Assembly: GCA_026075535.2 (NCBI GenBank)
Contig: AP026543.1
Location: forward strand, 620,001-684,000
Source of the DNA: Tricholoma matsutake
Taxonomy: Eukaryota > Basidiomycota > Agaricomycetes > Agaricales > Tricholomataceae
Length of the DNA stretch: 64,000 bases
Direction of reading: 5' to 3'
This document shows positions 45,987 through 56,485 of this stretch, in pieces. The stretch's first letter is position 1. Every line of letters begins with the position of its first letter. The translations under genes were made by a program, and so were the position numbers. The notes under the pieces were generated by a model. That model had not been told where the DNA came from. It saw only the letters and a list, made by a program, of their open reading frames with translations, and made no database searches.

Positions 45987-46293
45987 CACTCCCACTCACA
46001 CTCCTGCTCCCACTGGCATTGCTGCTGCCAACCACAAAGACAAAGAGATGGCAGAACTGGTTGAGGAGGGGGAATTGGTCAAGGGAGACTTGTCTGCTAA
46101 TGCTGAGCCTGAGCATGGTGAGGAGGGACTGGCCATGCCTGAAGAGGTTGTGGGGGAAGCATCCTTGGCTGGTGCCCCCCCCCCCCATCCAAATTATTCC
46201 CACCAGGCCACAGGATTCTCAAGAAATGGTACAGCCCACAACATCAATGGCCACACCACTCTCTCTCCTCTTCCCCCCAACATTGCTCACTGA
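45269..46293 (+). pseudogene. Zinc-cluster and coiled-coil protein gene (Gypsy-associated type)
   Basis: In the frame of 45,269 the sequence reads MLCVQCVRLRHECWEQ then ACYYCGKGKVQCD, i.e. paired C-x2-C...C and C-x2-C...C motifs. A basic stretch (RTKKAKGLARR) follows. After breaks come a proline-rich segment (45,574-45,680) and a coiled coil (AVDSLQNRVNNIEAYLGLQA near 45,790-45,850). The tail is Ala/Pro-rich and acidic (45,940-46,293). Proteins of this build often lie antisense to, or next to, Gypsy elements in mushroom genomes, and the one at 55,670-56,485 is another. Frameshifts near 45,440 and 45,680 make it a likely pseudogene. Confidence 0.5.
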
Positions 46294-46439
46294 GCCTGAG
46301 CCTGCCACCCCGGCCTCAGCACTTAACCCACTGGCATCAGCAGTAGATGTAATCACCTCACCCCAGCCCTCCCCTCCCTCTGCACAGCTGCACCAATCCC
46401 CATGTGGGCTGATGAATAGATGTTATTTGGCATGTAAAT

Positions 46440-47010
46440 AAAAGTTGGACAATTTTTTTTTTCACATTACATAGTGATTGATTTGTAAATCTACTCTGCA
46501 AATTTCACTTTTTTAATTCTCTGTCTCCTCCCAACAGCCTGGGTTGAAATGGCTTCTTGCTGTGCAAGGTCATCAGCTGTCCTTTGGATAGCTTGTGCCC
46601 TTGCCCTTGCAATAGGATGCTCCATCCAATTTCACCCTAAAAGTGGTTGAGGCTTAGGGCATTGTGAGCTCTCTAGAGGTATATCCAACAGAAATGGATC
46701 AATTGGGCATGGGGGATCATTTACAATGGTGTTTCCAGCTGATCCAGGTGTGATGTATCTCATGTAAATGTGTCAAGGAATGAGATATTCTGGTTCACTG
46801 TCACTAGGACCATTAATTGGCTGTGGTTGAGTAACACCAACCATGCAGAGCCTGTCCATTGTCACTTGATTGACTTGGACATATTGTGACTCAGTTGTAT
46901 CCGTGATTTGCGAGGAAATGAGGGGATCAGAATTGAGGCATCCATGTAGCTCTTTTGTAATGTACTCCATGAAATCTAGAAAGGAATGTCATAACGTCCC
47001 ACTGTACTGG
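46440..47010. other. Stretch without a recognisable gene
   Basis: Contains one short minus-strand frame (46,970-46,773) of no known family and a T-rich tract at 46,452. Nothing else is supported. Confidence 0.3.
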
Positions 47011-47029
47011 TAAGGAGCTTGTACAGCAC

Positions 47030-47615
47030 AGTTTGTTATAACTCACGATCCCACATTATAATACCTTCGCTGCCTGCCACCACACCTCCACCACCGTGTT
47101 ATAATTCTGTCCATTGCAACCCATTTTCCTGCCGCCATGTTATAATTCATAACCCACTGTTTGCTCACGTTATAACACCTTTGCTGCCTGCCACCACACC
47201 TCCACCACCACGTTATAATTCTGTCTATTGCAACCCGTTTGCCTGGTGCTACATTATTATTCCGTAACCCACTGTTTGCTCACATTATAACACCTGCGTT
47301 ATAATTCTGTCTATTGCAACCTGTTTTCCCACCGCCACATTATAATTCATAACTCATTGTTTGCGCACATTATAACATCTTTGCTGCCCACCACCACACC
47401 TCCACCACTGTGTTATAATTCTGTCTATTGCAACCCATTTGCCTGGTGCCACATTATTATTCCATCATTGTAACCTGCTGTTTGCTCCATCGCATTATAA
47501 TTCCATCCACTGTGACCTATTTGACATTATAATTCCTCATTGTAACCCACTGCTCGCCCACATTATAACAACTTTGCTGACCGCTGCCACATTATAATTC
47601 TGTTGATTGCAACCC
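47030..47615 (+). repeat. Complex minisatellite with TTATAATTCTGTC/TTGCAACCC motif
   Basis: The block gttataattctgtc.attgcaaccc recurs near 47,098, 47,212, 47,292, 47,410 and 47,590. Between copies are related cacattataacacctttgctgcc and ccaccacacctccacca blocks. Spacing is about 80-120 bp and irregular, suggesting repeated unequal exchange. No coding function is apparent. Confidence 0.8.
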
Positions 47616-47633
47616 ATCCCTCGCCCTAGGGAT

Positions 47634-48185
47634 GCCACAGTCCAGTTCTGGGTTCAGGCAAGGTGCAAAACCTCTGAACCTTGCTGAACCTGGTTCAAAC
47701 CGAACTTTTTTTGGTTGTGTACTTTGAACTTTTAGCGATTGAAAACTTTACTTTCTCCTTTTTTATTAGTGAACGCGTGTGCAACACGTGATGTCCTGGG
47801 CCAGGAAATATTGAGGTGTGACTTCAGTCAACGTGAACTATGCAAGATATCCGAGTCTTACTTAGTCACGACTCACTCTCGCTGACTCAGATGCCACCCA
47901 CCTACATCACTCTACCTCTATGACCACCACTGCTTCGTTGACACCCACTGCCCCACTTCCATGCCAGAGAACGACACCAGACTGTGAGCCACACCGCACA
48001 CAAAATGGGCCCAAATGACATTTCTCAGGTAAGTTAATTTCTGGTTTTTTTTTTTTTTTGCTTTCTTCAACTGACTTGTGTTTTCATTAATTTGACTGTG
48101 TTGCAACATGACGACCCCAAAACAACATAGTCATGCCTGACAACTGAGGAACTGACGTGCTCCTAGCCAGTTGATTGCATTACAA
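47634..48185 (+). mobile_element. Possible hAT 5' end truncated by the KDZ gene
   Basis: CTAGGGATGCCACAGTCCAG at about 47,631 looks like a hAT TIR (TAGGGATG), followed by GGTTCA/GAACC-rich subterminal sequence. Downstream, caaaatgggcccaaatgacat...caggtaagtt (about 48,000-48,035) resembles 54,590-54,650, where another hAT-like end occurs. A T run of 16 is at 48,044. No 3' partner TIR was found. Confidence 0.35.
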
Positions 48186-51158
48186 TGTAGCTTAGCCTGT
48201 CCTCAAGTAGGCATTAATATACCAGAAAATTGGAAGGACAATGCGAACTGGTGGGTGTCAAAATACCTCGGTGCAGTGGCATCTAAAATGATACTATGGA
48301 ATGCAGATTTGTTTTTAAACACATATTTGTGGCCGATGGCAATTTCAAAGCTGATCATGTTCAGCAGAAACACTCCGATACTGATATATGGCTATGGGAT
48401 GGAGGTGGGATGGCCCCAAATCAGGCTGAATATGAGGTGTTTCTCCAAGTGGCCATAGAACAATTAATGATAGGTACCTTCCCTTGGTAGTGGGCAATGC
48501 CATGCCCAATGCCATCTGCAAAGCCAGTCTGATTTGTATTTGGGTTTCCAGAAGGCTCCTTGTGAAAATAAATTCCTAGCCATTGTGAATGCTTTTCTGG
48601 CATCAAAAGCATGTGACAGGACTGGAGTAGCAGCCATTGCATGTGCACAGCATGGATATTATGTGCCCAATGCATTGTTAGACCTGTTTCATGGAGAACA
48701 GCAAAAGAATGTTGACTTTGCTTTCCTTCAAGCCCTGAAGACCACCAGAGTTGACCCTCAACAGGGAGTCATGCTCATCTATGACATTGTCTGCCAGTAC
48801 GTTATTGACCTTCAGGAACATAATGGTGCCCATCTTCTGGCCAGCTTGACCATTGACCTGGCCATTGGGCTTATGCATGTTCATGGCCACAAGGATGAAT
48901 GCTTTTCTCGCTATGCTCCATCTTTCATTCCAGGGTCTGGCATTGTAGCAGGAGAAATACTTGAGTCTCTCACAACAGGCAGGGCAAAACTTTCCCAGAG
49001 AGAAAATGTAGAGAAAATGTGGAGAAAATTACACTTTTTCATGTAGCAAACAAGTAGGGAAAAACTAATGAAAATAGCTTATTTTCTGTTCATTTTCTCT
49101 TCAATCTGCCTAAGAAAAAATATATCATTTTTGTGGAGAGAAAAAAAAGGGAATCTGCAGTGAAAAGAACTTATTTCTTCTTGATTTCCCCCTAATTTTT
49201 GCATAGGAAAAAAGAGTGATATTCCTGCAAAAACAAATCAGAAATCTTGAGTGAATATAACTTATTTCTTCCAAATTTTGACCTGGAAAACTGCATGTGA
49301 AAAAGTGTAATTTTCTCCTCATGTTTGCCAGCTTTTCACCAGGAGAAAATTACCCTTTTTCACATGCAGTTTTCCAGGTCAAAAGTTGGAAGAAATAAGT
49401 TATATTCACTCAAGATTTCTGATTTGCTTTTGCAGGAAATATCACTTTTTTTTCCTATTCAAAAATTAGGGGAAATCACTGGTCGCAGAATGACACTAGT
49501 AGTGAAAAAAAGTTATGGGTTTTTGAGAAGAGAAGCTTGAAGCTTAATTGCCAGTATAACGTGTACATTGGCAGATAACTTTGGCAGGGGCAGATATCTT
49601 GAGAGCATATTTCTTCACTCACACACCACTTAAGATGATTTTGAAAACATAAGAAGAAATAAGTTCTTTTCACTTCAGATTCCTTTTGTTTCTCTCCACA
49701 AAAATGATATATTTTTCCTTAGACAGATTGAACAGAAAATGAACAGAAAATAAGTTATTTTCACCAGTTTTTCTTTGCTTGTTTGCTACATGAAAAAATG
49801 TAATTTTCTCTGTGTTTTCTCCATATTTTATCTCAGGCAAAATGTTGCCCTGCCTGTTGTGTCTGTGGGCATCACTGAATTCCATTTCCCTGATGGTTAG
49901 AACAGCAACCTTGCCACATTGGGCAGAAATGCTTGATGATCATTCTACAGATTCAAATCACAAGAAAATGCTTGGCATGACAGTCACACTCTGCTCAAAA
50001 TCTCAGGAAGCCCTTGAGAACTCTACACAACTTGGCCAATACCATGGTGAACTAACAGCAGCATTTGGCCAACTGGCAATAAAACAATGGGAGGATGAAG
50101 TGAGGGCAGCAGAATTCCTAAGGCTCACAGATATCAGGGTAATGGATATGTATGCCACTCACATATCAGAAACAGCATCAGGGATGGCATTGGCAGTGGC
50201 AGCAGGGACAGGATTGGCAGCAGGAGCAGGATCAGTCTTCACTTCAGCATCAGCACTGGTTCAATCCATGGTTGAGGAGTGGATTGATTTTGCTATTCTT
50301 TTTGAACAAATGCAGTGAGTTGTACTGCCTACCACTGATCACAACCCATCATTGATCATCACCAGGATTGAATTATGAGACAAAGTCCATCGACTTGGTA
50401 AATCACCTCACATTTCTGACATGCAAGCTGTTGAATGGGAAAGAGAAGCTCTCACATCTCACATGGTAACCTTAATGCAGTTACAAAATGCTGCTGACAT
50501 TGCTGATCATGACATTGCTCCTTCATGGATCACCTGTGATAATGAAGGCAAATTTAATACCCCTGGTGACCTGGATGATGACAGTGCTGTGGCATTGGGC
50601 CTGTCAGATCTCCCAGCCAACACACATGCTATTCCAGTTGAGGAGCAACAAGTATACCTCCCCTCTAATGGCAATCTTGTGGATATAGAGATTAACCTCC
50701 ACAAGATCCAGGCAAGCTGACTGCTGCACCAGCTGTGGGAGGTCATTGCCAACAAATCATTTCAATATTTACACATCATTCGAGCTGCGCCATGAAAGGG
50801 AGTTTGCACCCCCAGTCATGAGCTGTTGTCCACAAGATCTCCACCCTCAAATTCATCTCCACCCTCAAATCCCCTATTAGCTTTTGCCACCACATCTGAT
50901 GCAGTGGATGTTTTTCTCTCATCATCAGAGACAGATTCTACTGGACCTCAGGGTGAATCCAATGCTGATGCTGATGATGCCAGTGCTGATTCTGACTCAG
51001 AGGACAATTTTAGTGATGAGTCCCCCAGCACCTCCCAGATAGAGCACCCCACTCCTTCTCGCATCACACTGCCCATCTATACTCATGCAGACTTTGATTA
51101 TGTTGATGACACTCGGTTGCATGGCTCTGATGATATGGACACTACAGATGATGGATGA
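48186..51158 (+). pseudogene. KDZ (Kyakuja-Dileera-Zisupton) transposase
   Basis: Blocks: CSLACPQVGINIPENWKDN; FVADGNFKADHVQQKHSDTD; IWLWDGGGMAPNQAEYEVFL; an apparent intron (about 48,474-48,551); NAFLASKACDRTGVAAIACA; GEQQKNVDFAFLQALKTT; LIYDIVCQYVIDLQ; IGLMHVHGHKDECFSRYAPS; GSGIVAGEILES; then, after the 891-bp MITE, LWASLNSISLMVRTATLPH, AEMLDDHSTDSNHKKMLGM, and the C-terminal VYLPSNGNLVDIEINLHKIQ and FQYLHIIRAAP. A TGA at about 50,793 (family Arg) separates the last 120 acidic residues, which end at 51,158. Several other frameshifts are present. The N-terminus is missing or lies across the truncated hAT sequence to the left. Confidence 0.9.
48971..49861. mobile_element. 891-bp fold-back MITE with CAC termini inside the KDZ gene
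   Basis: Ends CACAACAGGCAGGGCAA and, inverted, TTGCCCTGCCTGTTGTG, with TSD TCT at 48,968-48,970 and 49,862-49,864. Removing the element and one TCT restores GAG TCT CTG TGG GCA, encoding ESLWA of the KDZ protein. Most of the element is one imperfect palindrome: 48,990-49,322 pairs with 49,335-49,850, the latter arm holding about 180 extra bases (about 49,470-49,640). A CAC terminus and 3-bp TSD point to the CACTA/CMC group, to which Plavaka belongs. Confidence 0.92.
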
Positions 51159-51642
51159 TGGTCATTTATTTCATTTACATATTCTATACATGAACATGTA
51201 GTAATAATTGTTGGTGCTTCTGGAACACCGAACATTTTCTGCCCAATCCCTAATCCCAGTGCTGGTGCCATGCTCAATTCCAATGCTGATTTCTGATTTC
51301 ATGAAGGTCTGTATTTCGTGTCTGCTGCTGCCAATGTCAGTAAATTTTCAATTTCTGCCAGTGCCAGTGCAGACCCATTTCATAGGTCTGCATACAACAA
51401 ATGAATTATTGCTAAATGAGGCATTTATAATACATGTTACTATATAACCTTCAGCATCAGGAAATTTCCTTAGATGGGATTGGCAGCATTGACCAACACC
51501 AATTGGGTTGGCAAGCTGATCCCATTTGGTAGGTCTGCACTACATAGAAAATTATTGCATCATTGCCCCTTGCTAGGCCATTCAGTCTCCTATGCACATC
51601 TATACCAAGACTGTTAGCCTGATGCCAATGCCATATATTTTT
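51159..51642. other. Stretch without a recognisable gene
   Basis: Scattered cagtgctg/atgctgat-type short repeats but no gene, TIR or RNA gene. Confidence 0.3.
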
Positions 51643-51982
51643 GCTGATGCCATTGCTGATGCTGTTGCTGAGTACCACTGTGTCCAATGCTATCTCTGAT
51701 CTGTATATTAACATTCTTCATAGTATCACAAGCAAGAATTGTGAAAGTGTATTCATTTGATACTAGTACATATTATACATGCTATGAGAGCATTCAACAG
51801 CTAGGTCATACTGTTATGGTGAAGTGGTGCCTGATGCTGATGCCATTGCTGAGTACTGTGTCCAATGCTATCTCTGATCTGTATATTATTAACATTCTTC
51901 ATAGTGTATCACAGCAAGAATTGTAAAAATGTATTCATTTGATACTAGTACATGTTATACATACTATGAGAGCATTCAACAG
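51643..51982 (+). repeat. Near-tandem direct duplication, unit about 150 bp
   Basis: Copy 1 is 51,643-51,800 and copy 2 is 51,836-51,982, sharing gctgatgccattgctgag, gtccaatgctatctctgat, acattcttcatag, tttgatactagtacat and gagagcattcaacag. They are about 90% or more alike, separated by 35 bp. Confidence 0.85.
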
Positions 51983-52310
51983 TGTCCACCAAACCTGTAT
52001 CATTTGATACACTGTATGCATTCAATAGGCCGTATTATTTGGCACATTGTAGCTTACCTATCTGGAGATTGAAGTATTAAATGGCTGTGGAATGCATACC
52101 AAGTCATTAATAACAAAGACCTTGTTAAAAAGGTGAATTTTCATACCAACTTTATGATTCCAATTTCTAAACCCAAATGGCAACCAGGCTTTTGAATTGT
52201 GTTGCATGCAAGGCTGGAACCTGTCCTATGAAAGCCTAACATCATTTGAAGCATGCAAAAAACTTTGAAACCTGAAGGCAGATAACCCTGCATTCTGGTC
52301 TGAGCTTTCA

Positions 52311-52616
52311 ATGGAAAAGCAGGATACAACATTACCTGTGGCATACAACAATGTACCTGAGGATGCAGTTGACATCGAAGAGGATGATAGTTATGGGGAT
52401 GATAGCAGCATCCCCCTCTCTGCCATAGTCAATGCAGTCATTTCTGGGAAAAGGGACAGTGGCCTTGTCTCACAAGACCTTGCCAGGGATGATAACAAAG
52501 CACCAGTGGACAAAATTGATGGGCAGGATGATAAAGATCTAGAGGTTCACATGACTGTCAGCAAAGAAGCTTCAAACTCAGTGGTGTCGAGTGCACAACC
52601 TCTGGCAGAGGGATGA
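52311..52616 (+). CDS. Hypothetical acidic protein fragment (possible transposase C-terminus)
   Basis: The frame reads TTLPVAYNNVPEDAVDIEED and IPLSAIVNAVISGKRDSGLV. Upstream, in broken frames from about 52,200, AWNLSYESLTSFEACKKL can be read. This looks like the C-terminal tail of a DDE transposase of pogo/CENP-B style, but I cannot place it with certainty. It is small, isolated and surrounded by non-coding sequence, so it is more likely a remnant than a gene. Confidence 0.3.
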   Translation: MEKQDTTLPVAYNNVPEDAVDIEEDDSYGDDSSIPLSAIVNAVISGKRDSGLVSQDLARDDNKAPVDKIDGQDDKDLEVHMTVSKEASNSVVSSAQPLAEG

Positions 52617-52619
52617 GGA

Positions 52620-53520
52620 AAGAGGACGAAAATCTCTATCAAGTGGTACATGGTAAAGAGTTTCATACATCACAAGACGATGATGACTGGAGGGTTGATA
52701 TATAACTTAAATGGCTCAAATAGGCTGTTTTTCATTGAATTTCATGGTTTTTCCAATGATCTGTGCCCCAAAATGGGCAAATTTTGAACTCATAAAATGG
52801 TTTCATCACCCAACCTAACAGGCTGGGACACCTGTGACATTTCGGCAGGCAATGGTACCCTGTGACAAAATTTTGACATCAAAGTTTTGAAAGGTCAGGT
52901 CATGTCTAGGGTGCTCTAGAGCTGCAAATTTGGCTCCAAAACATGTTCTGTCTCTTGGTTTCCACACCCAATGCAGCAGATTCGGCCTCCAGCCCACACT
53001 CAGTGTTGTTCCTCAGTCCTGACCTTCCCTAGTATATTATAATAATGCATTGGCATCATTGTACTGGAAATACCACCAAACCTTGTCAATTCTTTCAAAG
53101 TATTTAAATTGTTGGAATTCAGGTTTGCAAGTTGCATGATGCTGCCCCCTCTTATTTGTTTTCTACATTTAGTTCTCTTAGGCATCTGTTTGCCTCGCAA
53201 GCTCACCAAGGCCAAACAAAAATATCTGATTGGGGTTGTCTCACCTTCATGAGATTACCAAATAAGTAAAAGGTGCACTGGTGTACTACTAGTAAATCAA
53301 GTGTAAATACCTGGCTAATAAGAGAGGAAGAATGGGAAAATTACAGAAGAGCCTTCAGTGCACAAGGTAGCAGACACTGGAGGTGTATAGGAGGTATGAT
53401 GACTGAGGGAGTTGATCACACAGGTTGTGAAACACCTCATCCACTCATTGACTCAAGTTTGACATGCATGTAACAGGCTGGTTGATGATTTTGATCCGGG
53501 GAGTTACCCAAAATAGGCTG
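52620..53520. other. Stretch without a recognisable gene
   Basis: Mixed sequence with stops in every frame; only frames shorter than 75 codons. No repeats or terminal structures recognised. Confidence 0.3.
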
Positions 53521-53524
53521 ACAT

Positions 53525-53752
53525 GTGATGGGAAACTACCATATATAGAAGGACGGGGAGGGGGTCCCAGATGGCCACTTGAAAAAAATTATGAGTGGAT
53601 GTCTAAAATTCACAGCCTGTCACCCCCTTGGCTGAATTGTGAATTAGTACAGTACACTTTTTCTGTTTCTTGCAGATACAGCTTGAATACATGTAAAATA
53701 TTTCTTTAGTATTTCTTCTAAATACAAAGTTGAGGACCCCCTCCCCCCCTCA
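53525..53752 (+). repeat. Dispersed repeat, copy 2, with inverted G/C-run ends
   Basis: 53,525-53,640 aligns with 15,242-15,360. GGGGAGGGGGTCC at about 53,548 is mirrored by GGACCCCCTCCCCCC at about 53,734, so this copy may be a small element of about 200 bp with inverted ends. Confidence 0.55.
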
Positions 53753-53759
53753 TAGGATA

Positions 53760-54270
53760 TCACTACTATATTTGGAAATAATTACACAATTGTTTTTAAA
53801 GATTTTCACTCAGCTTCAGCCCAACTTCGGCCCACTGAATCTCACAATTGATTACATTGGTATGTATATATCATGGTCTAATCATATATTACCCAGGGTA
53901 TGGACTGATTACTGTTGCACTCATAGCCATTGTGCTTGCTGTGGGCATGAATATTACATTCTTGTATCCACTCATGGAAGGCAGAAACTCTCATCCCTGG
54001 AATAGTGCTGTGATTATCAGTGTCTGAGCTTTTTTTCATTGGGAAGCTTATCATGCTGAATGCAGCTAATAGATTCATTACATCTGGCATACTTCTCAGA
54101 CTATTCATTGCATGGTCATGGTATTGCAGAACTGTGGCGCTTCTCCCACTCTGGCTCTTGAAGAACAGAACAGTCATTGGCCCTTCTCTAGCCAATTTCT
54201 TTCTCTGGATGAACATGGTGTGCATGAATCCTTCCCATCATCATAATTGCAGATTATCAGAGTTACTCAT
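53760..54270. other. Stretch with one unrecognised minus-strand frame
   Basis: A 115-codon frame runs from 54,225 to 53,878 (MHTMFIQRKKLAREGPMTVL...). It resembles no family I know and has no supporting context. Confidence 0.25.
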
Positions 54271-54272
54271 GT

Positions 54273-54774
54273 CAATTAGTGCTGTGCCTGGCCTGGCCTG
54301 AGGCTGTGAGCCAAGCCAAGCCAGGCCCAAATAGGCCAAGCCAGGCTGGGCTGTGGTGACAGCTTCATGGTGGCTTTGGCCTGGCCTGGGGTTCTGAAAA
54401 GCCAAAGCCAAGCCGATAAGCTGTGGCTTTTGGTGGGTGATGATTATTGTTCATAACTGAATGCTAATACTATAGCAGATTTTCCAGACCATGTGATTTC
54501 AGAAATACTGCTCTAACTGAGTCTAAGTTACCACCACCACCACAAAATGCCCATGGCTGCCACCACCCCAGCAAATGGGTTGTATCATGCACAAATTTGG
54601 GCCAAATGACATTTATTGTCATTTCGGCCCTAGGTAAGTCTTTCCAAATTCCATGTTCATTTCATTTTTTTTTGCTTAACTAACATACGTTTTCATCATT
54701 CTAAGGAATCTAACTAGGTTACAATGACACAAGACACCAAATCAACAAGCTGACACTTAACAACACCATCGTTT
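54273..54774 (+). mobile_element. Possible hAT 5' end truncated by Gypsy B
   Basis: TAGTGCTGTGCCTGGCCTGG at about 54,273 looks like a hAT terminus, followed by alternating GGCCTGG/CCAAGCC subterminal repeats to 54,430. Further on, gggccaaatgacatttattgtcat...ctaggtaagtc parallels 48,003-48,035. It stops where Gypsy B integrase begins (about 54,775). Confidence 0.35.
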
Positions 54775-55867
54775 TGAGTTCATTTCTCATTTCTTCCACT
54801 CTCTCGGACAAGCCCTGGACATGAAAATCCACTTCACTTTGGGTTACCATCCAGAAGGTGATGGACAGACTGAACACCTCAACCAGACCCTTGAACAGTA
54901 CTTGCGGATCTTCTGCAACTACCAACAGGATAACTGGTCTCAGCTTTTACCTTTGGGAGAATTCACTTACAACAATGCTCCCTCAGCTTCCACCAGAGTT
55001 TCACTCTTCTTTGCCAACAAGGGTTACCACCCAAACATCATGGTCTTCCTGGAGCACGAACTAGCCTCACAACATGCATGCCATTTTGTGGTCGACCTTG
55101 ATGATCTCCACCAGGAACTCTGGAAGCAAGCTGCTGAAGCACAGAAGCACTATCAAGGCCCTGTGGACAAGTGTCGGGCTCCCGCTCCTGACTTCAAAAT
55201 TGGTGACTACACTTTTGTCAAAGGCGAGCACCTACACACTACATGACCTTTCAAGAAGCTTTCAGAGAAGTTCTATGGCCCTTTCAAAATCATTGCCTGC
55301 CCGGGTACCCACTCAGTTACCCTTCGACTTCCTGACCACCTCCGGGCTGTCCACCCGGTATTCCATATCTCCCAACTGGAAGGAGACACCCCCAACACAA
55401 TTCCTAACCATATTCAACCTCCACCTCCTCTGGTCATCATAGACAATGAACTGGAGTATGAGATAGCAGAAATCCTTGACTCAAAAATCAACAACTGCTG
55501 CCAATGCAAGCTACTCTACTTTGTGTGGTGGGAAGGTTATCAAGGAACTGATGAAGAAACCTCCTGGCTTCCCACTACGGAACTCAATCATGCCCAGGAA
55601 CTCATTATGGACTATCACACTCGTTACCCAGGGAAACCCAGTCCTAATTCTGGATCCCCACCAGATTTCCTACTCCCCCCTCATTCCCTCGCCCTCTGCT
55701 TCCCCTGCCAACTCTGGCAGCTCTCCCTGCACCTCCTTATCCTCCTCCTCTTCTTTGTCATCTTCTTTGTCCTCTTCATCTTCTTCCTCCTCCTCCTCCT
55801 CCTCCTTGGCTTCCTCCTTCCACTCCAGATCCAAGGCCCCATGGATGTCCACCAGGGAATCCTGTAG
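54775..55867 (+). pseudogene. Gypsy B pol: integrase C-terminal half and chromodomain
   Basis: Begins mid-integrase (FEFISHFFHSLGQALDMKIH, FTLGYHPEGDGQTEHLNQTL) with QYLRIFCNYQQDNW and EFTYNNAPSAST, then the GPY-like region (YGPFKIIACPGTHSVTLRLP), and a chromodomain (EYEIAEILDSKINN...LLYFVWWEGYQGTDEETSWL). A TGA at 55,244-55,246 replaces an expected Arg before PFKKLSEKFYG. Otherwise one frame runs to 55,867. RT, RNase H and the 5' LTR are missing, cut off by the hAT-like sequence. The last about 200 bp overlap the antisense zinc-cluster gene. Confidence 0.9.
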
Positions 55868-56485
55868 GGCCAAGATTCCCTTGCTTATCACCCAGAGCTC
55901 CCAGAGCTCTTTCTTCACCCCTTTCACAGCCCCCACCAACTCTCTCAGCAACTCCACTACACCCTTGCTGCCCACTCTGGATGCTCCCGGTATCTCCTGC
56001 CCTTCCCAAACCACCTCCTTGCACTTGTGTTTTGCCTTAGTGCAAGGCTCACAGGCACAACCCCGGGTCCCCACCTGGAAACATGACAACTTTAAATTTG
56101 AACACCTACAAAAATTAGCTCGGAAGTATGCGAGAGGACAACAGACTCACCTTTTGCAAGATATGGTGGCTTGCAACTGCACTTCAGCCTTGGGCCCCTC
56201 CACCCTCACTTTTCCTTTTGCCTTCCTCTTGGGGGAGGTGCTCCCCTCAGCCTTGTTGGCCTCTGCGGCTTTCTGGTTCTTTTCCACCCTCTGGGTGGCA
56301 GCCATTTTCTTCCGCTTGGCCTCCACAGCCTTTTTCTCTGCCTCCACCCTGGCTGCCTCCCTCGCAGCCTCCTCAGCAACCCTGCACTCCTCAGCCTCCC
56401 TTTCTTCTTCCTCCAGCTGGAGCTCTTCCATCAGCTTTTCTTGTTGTGCCTTGAGGGCCACAATCTTATCTGCATGCAAAGACAT
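55670..56485 (-). CDS. Antisense zinc-cluster protein gene in the 3' region of Gypsy B
   Basis: Exon 1 runs from ATG 56,485 to 56,151, an intron spans 56,150-56,106 (45 bp, GTGAGT...TGTAG), and exon 2 runs from 56,105 to 55,670. The spliced length is 771 nt, exactly 257 codons, and the frame is open. The N-terminus is a long Glu/Ala/Arg coiled coil (EEEEREAEECRVAEEAAREA). Next comes a basic segment and a cysteine cluster, ISCKRCSNLKLSCFQV and CACEPCTKAKHKCK, like a fungal Zn-binding DNA-contact domain. A helical part and a poly-Glu tail follow. It is convergent to and overlaps pol. In contrast to its neighbours it carries no lesion. A DNA-binding role is inferred from the cysteine pattern. 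Confidence 0.72.

Noticed and set aside
47030..47615. CRISPR-like array
   Set aside because: Repeat spacing is irregular, repeats vary, spacers are themselves repetitive, and the organism is a eukaryote.
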